A stretch of DNA of 32,373 nucleotides from Nitrosomonas sp. Nm132 (GTDB lineage Bacteria; Pseudomonadota; Gammaproteobacteria; Burkholderiales; Nitrosomonadaceae). Every line of letters starts with the position of its first letter. Position 1 is the first letter of the stretch. The stretch is taken from NCBI RefSeq assembly GCF_900100485.1, contig NZ_FNDH01000031.1, positions 1 through 32,373 of the forward strand, in the 5' to 3' direction. Below, one piece after another: positions 25,204 through 32,373 of the stretch. The notes under the pieces are model-generated. The model searched no databases. It saw only the letters and a list, made by a program, of their open reading frames with translations, and was not told the origin of the DNA. Position numbers and translations under genes: made by a program.

Positions 25204-27651
25204 CTATCTTTCAGCATACCCAAACCGCCTACGCTCCGTCTTGGGATGCTGAGAAAGCTGACAGGCATGCCGGTAAGCACGGAGTGCCTTTTGTGCATAG
25301 CCCAGCACACTGTCATGCGGATAGTGGATCACCTCATTGAGGTTTGCTTCAGCGGTGATTCCAGCTGGAAAATCGGTCAGCAATTCGATACCTTCACTCA
25401 TATGTTCCGCCGTATAGATGTGAAACAATCCTTGAGAAACTGCTTCGATCACATCATGTGACAACATAAGATGCCTGCGGTTACGATGAGGAATCAATAC
25501 CCCATGGGTACCATCCAATCCGGCGGTCTCACAAACATTAAAATAACCTTCTATCTTTTCATTGAGCCCCCCTACCGGCAGGATTTCACCATACTGATTG
25601 ATTGCACCCGTCACTGCGATCCCTTGCTTCAAAGGTACGCCTGATAACGCAGACAGCAAGGCATATAATTCTGCACAGGAGGCAGAATCCCCTTCTATTC
25701 CATTGTATTCCTGCTCAAATACAATCGAGGCATTGAGCGCAAGCGGTGCGATATGGGCAAACAAGGCCGATAGGTAATTCTGTAGGATAAACATGCCTTT
25801 ATCGTGAATGGGTCCGGAAAGTCCTACTTCGCGTTCGATATTCAGCACCCCATCTTCACCCGCGAACGTGTGTGCTGTGATGCGTACCGGCGCACCAAAA
25901 CAGTGATCCCCCAAATCAATTTGCGTCAATCCATTAATCTGCCCAACCTTTTCCCCTTCGATCACAATCAAGACATCCCCATCTGCAATAGACTCCTGCA
26001 AGCATTGATCCGGATAATTATGACGCTGGATACGCGCTTGCAGCGCTGTCTCGACATCGGCTACATCAACCAGGCAACCAGTCTGTACTTTGCACTGGGC
26101 GACACTTTCTAACACCAGTGTTTCAGTACGGCTGAAAATGGCGCTCTGCCGTGACTGATCATTGGCTGCCCGGTGACAATCCTCCAGCAAGCGTGCAACA
26201 GCAGCGGCCGTAAAATGGGGTAAGGCCGATTCATGACAGGCGTGCGCGACAAAAATGGAGGAAGCGCGGCGACTTTGCTCGTTAGATACGAAACTATCCG
26301 CGAAATCAACCTTAATGCGAAAACGCCTGGCAAGCTCCGGATTCTCTTCTTGTAATATGTAATATTGCTCACGCGAGCCAATGAGGATGATCTTGACTCG
26401 TATCCGCACTGCTTCCGGTTCAAGTGAAACAGTCATAACTTGGTTCAAGGCCGTTCCAGGCTCCTCGATTTGCAGCAGATGACTTCGCAGCAGGCGGCAT
26501 AATTTTTCCCATACCAGACCATCCACTAATAGATCATCGAGATGTAACATTAGAAATCCACCATGTGCCCTGAGCAGACTTCCGGCATGGATACGCGTAA
26601 AATCTGTTACGAGCACGCCTTCTACCGATTGATACTCGATACTGCCAAATAATGACCGAAGAGATGGACTTTCTTCAATGATAACCGGCGCACTCTTCAA
26701 ATCATGATTATCTATCACCAGATTAACCTGGTAACGAGCTAATAAGGATTTGACATCTCCCTTTTGTTTATCTTCATCGGAATCAGAGATCTTAAACAAT
26801 GCTAGATTATCGAGAATATCCCTTTCCATCTTTTCTAGATAACGACTGAATTTCTCCTCATCCTCAACAAACAATTTCAGCGCGCTACGAATTGGCTTCA
26901 TTTGGCTTTCCAGCAGCAATTTGATCTTATTGCGCTGTAATGTTGTCAAGGCTTCATCTTTAGCTCGCTCCAGTGGACGAACCTTCTCAAAATAGTGTGC
27001 GATTTCAGCCTGCAATGCCTCCTCAGCTTGCTCAATTTCGGATCTTCGCTCCTTAGGAAGGGCCAATGCTTCGGATTCGGTTAGAACTTTCCCTGATTCA
27101 TCCAGCAGCGTAAAAACCATACGGCCGGCTTCCCGCTGAATGGCGAAATGGTATTTCTCGGCAAATGCGTCAAGTTCCGCAAAAGCGTTAGCTTCTTCCA
27201 GTTTGAAGCTTTTTTCAATCTGCTTACTTTCTGCTTTGAAATCTGATCCATCAAGACATCTGACTATTTCCGTCTGCAAATATTTTGATAGTTGCGCCAG
27301 CTTTTGACGTAACAAACGACCTTGCCCTGCCGGTAAACGCAGGGCAAGCGGCTTTTCTGGCACATCGAAGTGATGCAGATAGCACAAATCGGGCGGAACA
27401 GGCTTGTGCGACGCCACCTTAGCCATCGCCTGCCGTAACAAAGAAGATCGTCCACTGCCTACTTCCCCAAGTACAAACAAATTGTAGTCAGGTTGTTCCA
27501 TTTCGAGTCCAAAGTAAGCAGCCTTCTCAGCACGCTCCTGGCCGATCCAGGAAAGTGGCTGATCAATCAGTTCTGAAGTATCGGCAAACCCCAGTGAAGC
27601 AGGTTCAATCGTCAGGCGAAGCTCGCGTGGAGTCAGTTCAATAATCGGCAT
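25204..27651 (-). CDS. Lon-like ATP-dependent protease (AAA_32/LonC-type)
   Basis: An 815-residue AAA+ protease of the COG1067 group, distinct from classical Lon: no N-terminal LAN domain. Residues 1-75 hold the P-loop GEVGSGRSS (62-70, Arg in place of the usual Lys, common in this group); a long helical insertion with coiled-coil character spans about 120-300; the rest of the AAA module (LMLHLDDLL, Walker B-like, 367-375; ARRFRIKVDF, 441-450) follows. The C-terminal Lon protease domain has the Ser-Lys dyad: Ser656 in EGDSASCAE and Lys699 in GGLNEKIEGYF. Predicted cytoplasmic quality-control protease; specific substrates are unknown. The start ATG has only a poor Shine-Dalgarno. Stands alone, convergent with the yeiH-like gene. 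Confidence 0.92.
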   Translation of the reverse strand: MPIIELTPRELRLTIEPASLGFADTSELIDQPLSWIGQERAEKAAYFGLEMEQPDYNLFVLGEVGSGRSSLLRQAMAKVASHKPVPPDLCYLHHFDVPEKPLALRLPAGQGRLLRQKLAQLSKYLQTEIVRCLDGSDFKAESKQIEKSFKLEEANAFAELDAFAEKYHFAIQREAGRMVFTLLDESGKVLTESEALALPKERRSEIEQAEEALQAEIAHYFEKVRPLERAKDEALTTLQRNKIKLLLESQMKPIRSALKLFVEDEEKFSRYLEKMERDILDNLALFKISDSDEDKQKGDVKSLLARYQVNLVIDNHDLKSAPVIIEESPSLRSLFGSIEYQSVEGVLVTDFTRIHAGSLLRAHGGFLMLHLDDLLVDGLVWEKLCRLLRSHLLQIEEPGTALNQVMTVSLEPEAVRIRVKIILIGSREQYYILQEENPELARRFRIKVDFADSFVSNEQSRRASSIFVAHACHESALPHFTAAAVARLLEDCHRAANDQSRQSAIFSRTETLVLESVAQCKVQTGCLVDVADVETALQARIQRHNYPDQCLQESIADGDVLIVIEGEKVGQINGLTQIDLGDHCFGAPVRITAHTFAGEDGVLNIEREVGLSGPIHDKGMFILQNYLSALFAHIAPLALNASIVFEQEYNGIEGDSASCAELYALLSALSGVPLKQGIAVTGAINQYGEILPVGGLNEKIEGYFNVCETAGLDGTHGVLIPHRNRRHLMLSHDVIEAVSQGLFHIYTAEHMSEGIELLTDFPAGITAEANLNEVIHYPHDSVLGYAQKALRAYRHACQLSQHPKTERRRFGYAER

Positions 27652-27848
27652 TATGTGTATTTTTATTGTTAGAAAGAAATCCAGAATTGTAACCGTTTAA
27701 TCACCATTTCTGACAGAAGCAATGCCAGCAACGATTGCATCAACAGTGCACAGTGCTATTAATCCGATAATCGAAATAATTCGGATTAGGCGTTAGTCAA
27801 GCTTCGTTTTGGCAAAACCACAGCATGGTCATTATTGCGATCAGCATG

Positions 27849-27889
27849 AAAAAAATTGAAGCAGATCATTCGTTATGCTTATCTGCTTC
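27849..27889 (-). terminator. Rho-independent terminator of ppk2
   Basis: Perfect 9-bp stem GAAGCAGAT/ATCTGCTTC (27858-27866, 27881-27889) followed on the minus strand by AATTTTTTT. It begins three bases after the ppk2 stop codon. Confidence 0.85.
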
Positions 27890-27891
27890 GA

Positions 27892-28836
27892 TCAAGACTG
27901 CTCCGGCATGTTAACGTTGGGCAGTTTGCGATTTTGGTGTACTTCCTCATACTCATCCTGTTCGAGCTGATGCCGGAAAGCGAGCAGTTGCTTGTGGCGC
28001 ACCTTGCTGGTCGGCGGGTAGCACAGCTCCAGGTCAGAAAGCGTATCCAGAATGATCTGCGAGATGATCAGCCGTGCGTTCTTCTTGTCATCGGCCGGCA
28101 CTACATACCACGGTGCTTCAGCCGTGCTGGTGGCGGTCAGGCATGCTTCGTAGGCAGCCATGTACTGATCCCAAGCCTGGCGCTGCTCCATGTCAGCATC
28201 GGAAAATTTCCAGTTCTTGTCAGGATCATCGATGCGCGCCAAAAAACGCTGACGCTGCTCTTCCCTGGAGAGATGCAAGAAGAACTTGATAATGCGCGTA
28301 CCATTGCGGTACAGATGCGCCTCGGACTCAACGATGGATCGGTAGCGCTGCGCCCAGAAATCGTTCACATTCAACGACGAGTCAGGCAGATTCTGCGCTT
28401 TTAGCACCTCCGGGCGCACGCGCACGATCAGTACCTCTTCGTAATAGGAACGATTGAAGATGCCAATGCGTCCGCGCTCAGGCAGAGCACGGTGAGTGCG
28501 CCACAGAAAGTCATGCTCCAGCTCTGTTTCACTGGGATGCTTGAAGCTATACACTTGACAGCCTTGCGGATTCACCCCGGACATCACATGCTGGATGGCA
28601 CTATCCTTTCCCGCTGCATCCATAGCCTGAAAAATCAGCAGCAGCGAATAACGGTTGTGCGCGTACAGCAGGCGCTGCAGTTTTGTCAGCTGCTTAATGC
28701 CCGCTTTGAGCCTCTCTTTGTACGACTCCTTCGAATCATAAAACGGCTTGATCACAGTCGGCCATTGGGCAAGATCCAGCTGGGTTCCGGGCTTGATACA
28801 ATAATCGACGATACTAATTTCGGTGACGTGTTTCAT
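27892..28836 (-). CDS. ppk2: Polyphosphate kinase 2 (PPK2 family)
   Basis: Transfers phosphate between polyphosphate and a nucleotide (family enzymes use ADP/GDP or AMP), linking polyphosphate reserves to the nucleotide pool in the cytoplasm. The 314-residue protein has one PPK2 domain with Walker A-like AMDAAGKDS (71-79) and Walker B-like [15 protein letters not shown] (122-136), plus the conserved [16 protein letters not shown]. One-domain architecture and length fit PPK2 class I or III; direction and nucleotide cannot be fixed from this. I chose the ATG at 28836 (GGAAG seven bases upstream, and the conserved part starts just after it) over a 27-residue longer frame. Single gene with its own terminator. 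Confidence 0.94.
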   Translation of the reverse strand: MKHVTEISIVDYCIKPGTQLDLAQWPTVIKPFYDSKESYKERLKAGIKQLTKLQRLLYAHNRYSLLLIFQAMDAAGKDSAIQHVMSGVNPQGCQVYSFKHPSETELEHDFLWRTHRALPERGRIGIFNRSYYEEVLIVRVRPEVLKAQNLPDSSLNVNDFWAQRYRSIVESEAHLYRNGTRIIKFFLHLSREEQRQRFLARIDDPDKNWKFSDADMEQRQAWDQYMAAYEACLTATSTAEAPWYVVPADDKKNARLIISQIILDTLSDLELCYPPTSKVRHKQLLAFRHQLEQDEYEEVHQNRKLPNVNMPEQS

Positions 28837-29040
28837 GATATTGCTTCCATATGATGGGATGGGCCGCGCACAGCGTGGAACTACACTCCAGGCTCGCTTA
28901 TGGACATAGGAAAACAAAATAACTATTCTGCAAGTTGCAAAGTATCAGAGATCCAGTACAAGGTCAAAAACGCTGACAAATAATCATGTTTCTTACATTT
29001 TCTTACTGCATGTCAAATTTTCTTTTGCCGGGATAATTAG

Positions 29041-29202
29041 CCCGAATATTTCATAAATTCGCGTGATGATCACGCAGGATTTTGATTAATAGGGAAGTTT
29101 TGAGAAAGAGGGGTGTAGTGATTCATACACCCGACTGAGCAAAATCTTTCTCATTAATCAAAAGGCAAGTGAGGGCACGTGCCAATTTATGAAATATTCG
29201 GG
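29041..29202. mobile_element. MITE-like palindromic element, copy 2 (162 bp, inverted)
   Basis: Reverse complement of the element at 9319-9480, differing at three of 162 positions, with the same perfect 19-bp terminal inverted repeats and all internal stems. The left flank ends TTAG (29037-29040) and the right flank begins TTTAG (29203-29207), so a 4-bp duplication is present only if one base was gained. It lies between ppk2 (divergent, 204 bases away) and the cytochrome c gene. No coding capacity. Confidence 0.85.
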
Positions 29203-29328
29203 TTTAGCTGGCATGAATAAAGATGATTTGTAAAAATTTTATCTTAGCCGCAACATATCGTTAACGCCCAGACAGCCAGACTTTGCGGGTTTCCATCCAG
29301 AAGCGCTGATTTTAGGATAACAATATCC

Positions 29329-29356
29329 TTGACCACTAGGATCAACAGGATGTAAT
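29329..29356 (+). promoter_or_regulatory. Candidate sigma-70 promoter for the cytochrome c gene
   Basis: TTGACC (29329-29334) and TGTAAT (29351-29356) are each 5/6 matches to the consensus boxes and are 16 bases apart. They lie about 70 bases before the cytochrome start codon. Confidence 0.5.
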
Positions 29357-29426
29357 GTTCGCCCTCGATAGATTGCAGCGTCACTTTCGAATCCGTATTC
29401 TTGAAAAAATGAACTGGAGCGTAAAT

Positions 29427-29735
29427 ATGAGAAAAGCAACCTTATTATTAGCAACTGTTGGATTGGCAGGTTTGATTGGCTGCGCTAAGACCGATAACTA
29501 CACGCCAGCAGCGACTGCTAGTGGCGAAGAAATATTCAGCCTCAACTGCACCAAATGCCATAAACCTAATACCGATGGCAGTGTACTGATGTTGAGCGCT
29601 GCAATGGCGAATAAAGACGCTATTATCAAAAAAGTGCAAGCAGGTGGTATGACCATGACTGCCTTCCCTAATATTACGGGAGAGCCAGCGGATCGTTTGG
29701 CGGAATACGTGCTGGCAAACAGCAAAACCAAATAG
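29427..29735 (+). CDS. Monoheme cytochrome c, lipoprotein
   Basis: A 102-residue envelope electron carrier. The N-terminus MRKATLLLATVGLAGLIGC is a lipoprotein signal ending in the lipobox LIGC, so Cys19 should be lipidated by the Lgt pathway and the protein membrane-anchored facing the periplasm. The mature part has one heme-binding motif CTKCH; GGMTMTAFPNITG supplies the probable methionine axial ligand, followed by the C-terminal helix DRLAEYVLA, as in class I cytochromes. The ATG at 29427 is chosen because GGAG lies seven to eight bases upstream and the signal peptide begins there. Redox partner unknown; no oxidase or dehydrogenase gene is adjacent. Confidence 0.9.
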   Translation: MRKATLLLATVGLAGLIGCAKTDNYTPAATASGEEIFSLNCTKCHKPNTDGSVLMLSAAMANKDAIIKKVQAGGMTMTAFPNITGEPADRLAEYVLANSKTK

Positions 29736-29756
29736 TCTATTGATCTAACACATAAA

Positions 29757-29784
29757 CCCGTAGTGCAGAAATTGTCACTACGGG
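29757..29784 (+). terminator. Hairpin after the cytochrome c gene
   Basis: Perfect 9-bp stem CCCGTAGTG/CACTACGGG with a 10-base loop, 22 bases after the stop codon. No U-tract follows, so it may protect the mRNA 3' end or be a weak terminator. Confidence 0.5.
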
Positions 29785-29888
29785 CGCTTCAACTATCGCT
29801 CAAGTAATCAACTCTGTATAAGAAATAAATTCTGTAAGAATTTCTAGCGTTGCTTACAGTCTGATGGGTAAAAATATGTAAAACAGCA

Positions 29889-29986
29889 TCAAAATTTACC
29901 ACCTTTAGCATTCATTGTATACCAGGTTAAGAATCAATTACTTTTGCCAAAACAATGTTATAACAATTCTTACTGGTAAATTTTGA
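29889..29986. repeat. 13-bp inverted repeat, 98 bp span
   Basis: TCAAAATTTACCA (29889-29901) and its perfect complement (29974-29986) bracket 72 bases that contain a further TAAGAAT/ATTCTTA pair (29928-29934, 29966-29972). A short hairpin CGCCAT/ATGGCG follows at once (29987-30001). All lie in the roughly 300-base spacer upstream of the repeat protein gene. It may be a small inserted element or a folded leader. Confidence 0.6.
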
Positions 29987-30040
29987 CGCCATTACATGGC
30001 GGCTTTCCAACACTGATTGACATGGATAAAGGAGTAATTC

Positions 30041-30592
30041 ATGAAAAAGCTTATTTTGATCATAATTGGATTAACGATATCCATCTCTGTAATGGCAGAG
30101 GCACATGGAGTGAACCTTCTAGCTCAATCGCCAACAGTAACACCGTCACCATTTGTGACAGATAAAACTGGCAAAGCATCTGAAAGTAAAGGAAATGTAT
30201 TGCCACATAATCAGCGAGGTAGTAATTCAAATTTGAAAAGAAGTCAACGCACTCCTCTTCCATCTTACAAATCTCAAATCAATCAAACTCAAGCTAATAA
30301 TCCTTATAACCGCAGCCTCGATAATCAGAATTACAATAATAATCCAGGGTTTGAAAGCAAAGGAAATGTATTGCCACACAATCAGCGAGGTAGTAATTCA
30401 AATTTGAAAAGAGGTCAACATACTCCTCTTTCAACTAACCAGCCTCGTGCCAATTCTCCTTATAGCGGTAATCTCATTAATCAGAATTATAGTAATAATC
30501 CAGGACCCAAGCGAGGCAGAAATATTTTTACCGGAAGAGATCAGAGTAAACTAAATCAAGGTAATGCTAGGCCTCGAAGTCATCGCGATTAA
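30041..30592 (+). CDS. Secreted asparagine-rich repeat protein, function unknown
   Basis: A 183-residue protein I do not recognise. It starts with a clear signal peptide (MKKLILIIIGLTISISVMA, cleavage near residue 19-22) and a strong AAAGGAG six bases before the ATG. The mature part is low-complexity, basic and rich in Asn, Gln, Ser, Pro and Arg, with no cysteines. Two tandem repeats (about 48-104 and 105-155) each run ESKGNVLPHNQRGSNSNLKR, then TPL, a variable part, and NxPY..L.NQNY.NNPG. The tail is basic (RGRNIFTGRDQSK). Predicted exported and disordered; possibly a cell-surface, matrix or polyanion-binding protein, but nothing proves this. The nearby cytochrome gene is not obviously linked. 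Confidence 0.8.
   Translation: MKKLILIIIGLTISISVMAEAHGVNLLAQSPTVTPSPFVTDKTGKASESKGNVLPHNQRGSNSNLKRSQRTPLPSYKSQINQTQANNPYNRSLDNQNYNNNPGFESKGNVLPHNQRGSNSNLKRGQHTPLSTNQPRANSPYSGNLINQNYSNNPGPKRGRNIFTGRDQSKLNQGNARPRSHRD
30182..30430 (+). repeat. Intragenic direct repeat, two 78-bp units
   Basis: Units at 30182-30259 and 30353-30430, 171 bases apart, are identical except for five positions, most of them silent or conservative. They arose by in-frame duplication within the secreted protein gene. Confidence 0.85.
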
Positions 30593-30712
30593 GTTTTATA
30601 TCCGCTGAAACTACCATACGAAGAAAGGTAGAAAAGCAAAAACCCACCAGCTTGCTCACAACAACTGGCGAAGCTTCAAGCTTTTTTCTCTCAGAATCTA
30701 TTCCAAAACTCG

Positions 30713-31039
30713 ACACAGCGCGCCACGCTGAAGCTGGTAAGCCGCGACCAGCGTGCGCCTGTACGTCCCAAAGCGTCTGCCGGAGGATCACAACCTGATC
30801 GATATCATGGGCAAAGCGGCCATACTCCAGCTGGTCGAGCGCTTCGGTGGGATGGATCCTTTCGATATCCCCAAAGCGGAAGCTATCCGCATCCACCGCG
30901 CAATGCCGAGATTCGCGAAGAATGGCCATCCTTGGGCCAGCGCCAGCTAGCGCTGAAATACGCCCTCACCGCGCGGCAAGTCAGAAAAATACTGGCAGCC
31001 GAGGAACCGGAGGAACCGGAACAAATAGGATTGTTTTGA
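30713..31039 (+). pseudogene. Mor-like (Mu-type) transcription activator remnant
   Basis: Three frames together spell a Mor/C-family activator: TQRATLKLV (30713 on), then RLYVPKRLPEDHNLI and IMGKAAILQLVERFGG and DIPKAEAIRI in a second frame, then RNAEIREEWPSLGQRQLALK and YALTARQVRKILAAEEPEEP to TGA at 31039 in a third. YVPK, the fGG turn and the C-terminal helix-turn-helix are the family hallmarks. Mor activates middle transcription in phage Mu; Mor-like genes mark Mu-like prophages. At least two frameshifts and loss of the 5' end make this a dead copy. The 30593-30712 stretch holds nothing recognised. Confidence 0.75.
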
Positions 31040-31059
31040 GAACTTTTCAAGGCGACATC

Positions 31060-31476
31060 ATGAATGCAAAACCTGCACCTGACAATCACTGGCTGATTTC
31101 TCTCGGCATGGTCACTGTGCCAGCTCCCTCCTCTTACCCAAATGCCGCAAGCGTATATGGGGGTGCATCGTTGGCGAAAAATGATCTACCGAAGGCTTTA
31201 AGCAACAGCCTGCCACGGCAGACTAAAAAGTCTCAGATTGTGAGGCTTTTCAATCCAGGAAAAAGTTTGGACACAATTGCTAGGGCAACTGGCATACCAC
31301 TGAAACACGTGCGCAATACGCTGATCGCGATGAGGAAGATTGAAAAAGCCCACTCCTGCGGGAGGAAAGGGATACCCGTGATCAAACTCTCGTTACAGGG
31401 CGGAATCATCAAAGAATTTGCCTCCATGACTGATGCAGCCAGTGCGCTGGGAATAGATCGGAGAGACATCTACTGA
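31060..31476 (+). CDS. NUMOD1-like DNA-binding protein, cut by in-frame TGA
   Basis: A 138-residue frame with AAGG seven bases before its ATG. After a disordered N-terminus it has an HTH-like segment (KSQIVRLFNPGKSLDTIARA, TGIPLKHVRNTLIAMRK), and at the end GGIIKEFASMTDAASALGI DRRDIY, the first half of a NUMOD1-type domain (the spaced motif is one run). TGA at 31474-31476 stops it, but the same frame continues VCKGDRISAGGFRFEF, the expected second half, to TGA at 31549-31551. So the ancestral protein was about 163 residues. It is either a recent pseudogene or a truncated protein; stop readthrough is possible but unproven. NUMOD domains occur in homing endonucleases and phage proteins; no nuclease domain is visible. 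It directly follows the Mor remnant, in keeping with phage origin. Confidence 0.6.
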   Translation: MNAKPAPDNHWLISLGMVTVPAPSSYPNAASVYGGASLAKNDLPKALSNSLPRQTKKSQIVRLFNPGKSLDTIARATGIPLKHVRNTLIAMRKIEKAHSCGRKGIPVIKLSLQGGIIKEFASMTDAASALGIDRRDIY

Positions 31477-31543
31477 GTATGTAAAGGCGATCGTATAAGC
31501 GCCGGTGGGTTTCGGTTTGAGTTCAGTCGAGGAAATAAAATAG

Positions 31544-31579
31544 CCCGGTGAGTAATGGGCATTACCCACCGGGTTTTTT
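31544..31579 (+). terminator. Rho-independent terminator
   Basis: Stem CCCGGTG/CACCGGG (31544-31550, 31567-31573) extended by GTAAT/ATTAC with a GGGC loop, followed by six T. It overlaps the last codons of the frame beyond the NUMOD1 gene's internal stop, fitting a 3' end for that original gene. The 31580-31810 stretch after it holds no gene I can support. Confidence 0.88.
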
Positions 31580-31810
31580 GGAGGTGATATAACAAAGCAG
31601 CCGTTACAAACCTTGTATCGGCCAACATCACAAAAACTTTAGTATTTTTTGACGAATAATCCTCAATAGTAACGCGGTTGTTAATAATGCTCCTGGCATT
31701 GATAATGCAAATCCAAAAAAGGGAGGAGCAACAATGAGGCGATAGAAATTAGGCAGGCGTTTTTTAAAAAAAAAGAATAACTTCAGATATTAAGAAAGAG
31801 ATTAATAATA

Positions 31811-32167
31811 ATGAAAAAAATAGTAAGCGTAGCAGTGATGGCGGCCATCCTTTCAGGGTGTGCCACAATGATCCGAGGCACTGAGCAACAAGTGTCAGTC
31901 AACACCAACCCGGTCGGTGCGGATATCCAGTTCAGCAACGGCCAGAGTTGCGTATCACCATGCCAGATCAAGGTTAAGCGTGATCAATCTCTGCAAATCA
32001 CCATCAGCAAAGACGGCTGCCACCAGCAAACCGCCACCATGATGCCTACATTGGCAGGTGCAGGGGTAATGCTAGGGGGGTTCATTGATTACGGCACTGG
32101 TGCAGTCTACGATCTGCAGCCCAATCCGCTGACAGTCAGCCTAGGGTCCGTTGACGTTTTGAGGTAA
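31811..32167 (+). CDS. Small lipoprotein, function unknown
   Basis: A 118-residue protein with a lipoprotein signal MKKIVSVAVMAAILSGC (lipobox LSGC, lipidation at Cys17). The following part TEQQVSVNTNPVGADIQFSN resembles a PEGA-like beta domain; CVSPCQIKVKRDQSLQITIS KDGC contains three cysteines that could form a disulfide. A glycine-rich hydrophobic stretch (LAGAGVMLGGFIDYGTGAVYDL) precedes PNPLTVSL. Similar small lipoproteins are widespread in proteobacteria and sometimes on mobile elements, but I cannot name a function. Its Shine-Dalgarno is weak (AAAGAG, about 11 bases away). An IS5-type element begins just downstream. Confidence 0.8.
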   Translation: MKKIVSVAVMAAILSGCATMIRGTEQQVSVNTNPVGADIQFSNGQSCVSPCQIKVKRDQSLQITISKDGCHQQTATMMPTLAGAGVMLGGFIDYGTGAVYDLQPNPLTVSLGSVDVLR

Positions 32168-32373
32168 GTATTTCATAAATCGAAGTAAATTCGTAATATT
32201 GAGAGATTTTTCACACCCCCCCACAAAACGAGTTTACGATGCCCCGACTGATGCTCACCGATGAATTCTGGCCGAAGCTGGAGAAGATTCTGCTTCAAGA
32301 AGCGATTTATAACAAGCGCAATCTGCGCATGACGGTGGAGGGTGTGCTATACCGAATGCGGGTTGGTTGTCCG
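32168..32373 (+). mobile_element. IS5-family insertion sequence, left part only
   Basis: Begins somewhere between the lipoprotein stop and the transposase start and runs off the window. The left inverted repeat cannot be fixed without the right end. TATTTCATAAAT near 32169-32180 matches 12 bases of the MITE terminal repeat, which may be chance. Confidence 0.5.
32239..32373 (+). CDS. IS5-family transposase, 5' fragment
   Basis: Forty-five codons are present: MPRLMLTDEFWPKLEKIL, then NKRNLRMTVEGVLYRMRVGCP at the window edge. The pattern LTDxxWxxLExiL...R.tvEGvLyRmRxGcP is the N-terminal DUF4096-type segment of IS5 (IS427/IS1031-like) transposases; the next residues should be WRDLP. The catalytic DDE part lies outside the window, so intactness cannot be judged. 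The preceding sequence includes a run of seven C, a common slippage or sequencing-error site, but outside the frame. Confidence 0.82.
   Translation, partial: MPRLMLTDEFWPKLEKILLQEAIYNKRNLRMTVEGVLYRMRVGCP

Noticed and set aside
25204..27651. Lys-to-Arg change in the P-loop of the Lon-like protease as a sign of inactivity
   Set aside because: GxxGxGR is, as far as I recall, common in this Lon-like group, so it is not evidence of loss of function.
27760..27788. TAATCCGA/TCGGATTA inverted repeat between ppk2 and the Lon-like gene
   Set aside because: Short, no U-tract, and no regulator or known operator to connect it to.
31734..31745. Perfect GGGAGGAG ribosome site followed by a three-codon frame (ATG AGG CGA TAG)
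   Set aside because: Too short to call a gene; may be a relic or a chance purine run. Worth a note only.
1..32373. CRISPR array, tRNA, rRNA or defence/toxin-antitoxin system
   Set aside because: No regularly spaced repeats, no tRNA-like cloverleaf with conserved T-arm, and no defence or toxin-antitoxin gene recognised. The MITE cloverleaf lacks tRNA signature bases.

Overview
The window looks like a chromosomal segment of a mid-GC betaproteobacterium. The best guess is a Nitrosomonas-like ammonia oxidiser. This is inferred from gene content and protein style (a paired cphA'/cphA locus with an ABC transporter and DUF1854, the sigma/DUF3619/DUF3106 trio, PpsR/PpsA, a small lipoprotein cytochrome c); no rRNA or ammonia-oxidation gene is present to prove it. 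No tRNA, rRNA or CRISPR array was seen.

Left part (1-11.4 kb), mostly minus strand: ilvD (branched-chain amino acid synthesis), divergent lgt (lipoprotein maturation), a tandem universal stress protein downstream of a KefB-type CPA2 antiporter, ppsR overlapping ppsA (PEP synthase and its regulatory kinase/phosphorylase), then a YbaL-type CPA2 antiporter. A 162-bp MITE-like palindromic element sits between ppsA and ybaL. Positions 1-195 hold nothing I can identify.

Gene graveyard (11.4-12.5 kb): a decayed flagellin gene that still carries a recognisable sigma-28 promoter, and the C-terminal DNA-binding end of a broken AraC-type regulator.

Cyanophycin locus (12.4-20.3 kb, minus): ABC exporter -> DUF1854 protein -> CphA' -> CphA, with two 4-base ATGA overlaps and a terminator after cphA. 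It should make (and possibly sense or traffic) the nitrogen reserve polymer cyanophycin; no cyanophycinase gene is in the window.

20.4-21.8 kb (minus): an ECF-like sigma factor that appears to start at a non-AUG codon, a one-pass membrane DUF3619 protein and a secreted DUF3106 protein, overlapping. 22-25 kb (plus): a membrane acyltransferase and a YeiH-family transporter with a long coiled-coil N-terminal extension. 25.2-28.8 kb (minus): a Lon-like AAA protease and a PPK2 polyphosphate kinase with a strong terminator.

Right part (29-32.4 kb): a second, inverted copy of the MITE-like element (159/162 identical to the first), a lipoprotein cytochrome c, a secreted protein built of two near-identical repeats, a frameshifted Mor-like (Mu-type phage) gene, a NUMOD1-like gene interrupted by TGA, a small lipoprotein, and the 5' end of an IS5-family transposase cut by the window edge. 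This end is an accessory region with phage and IS debris. The core theme of the window is storage and energy management (cyanophycin, polyphosphate, PEP synthase) and ion/stress homeostasis.
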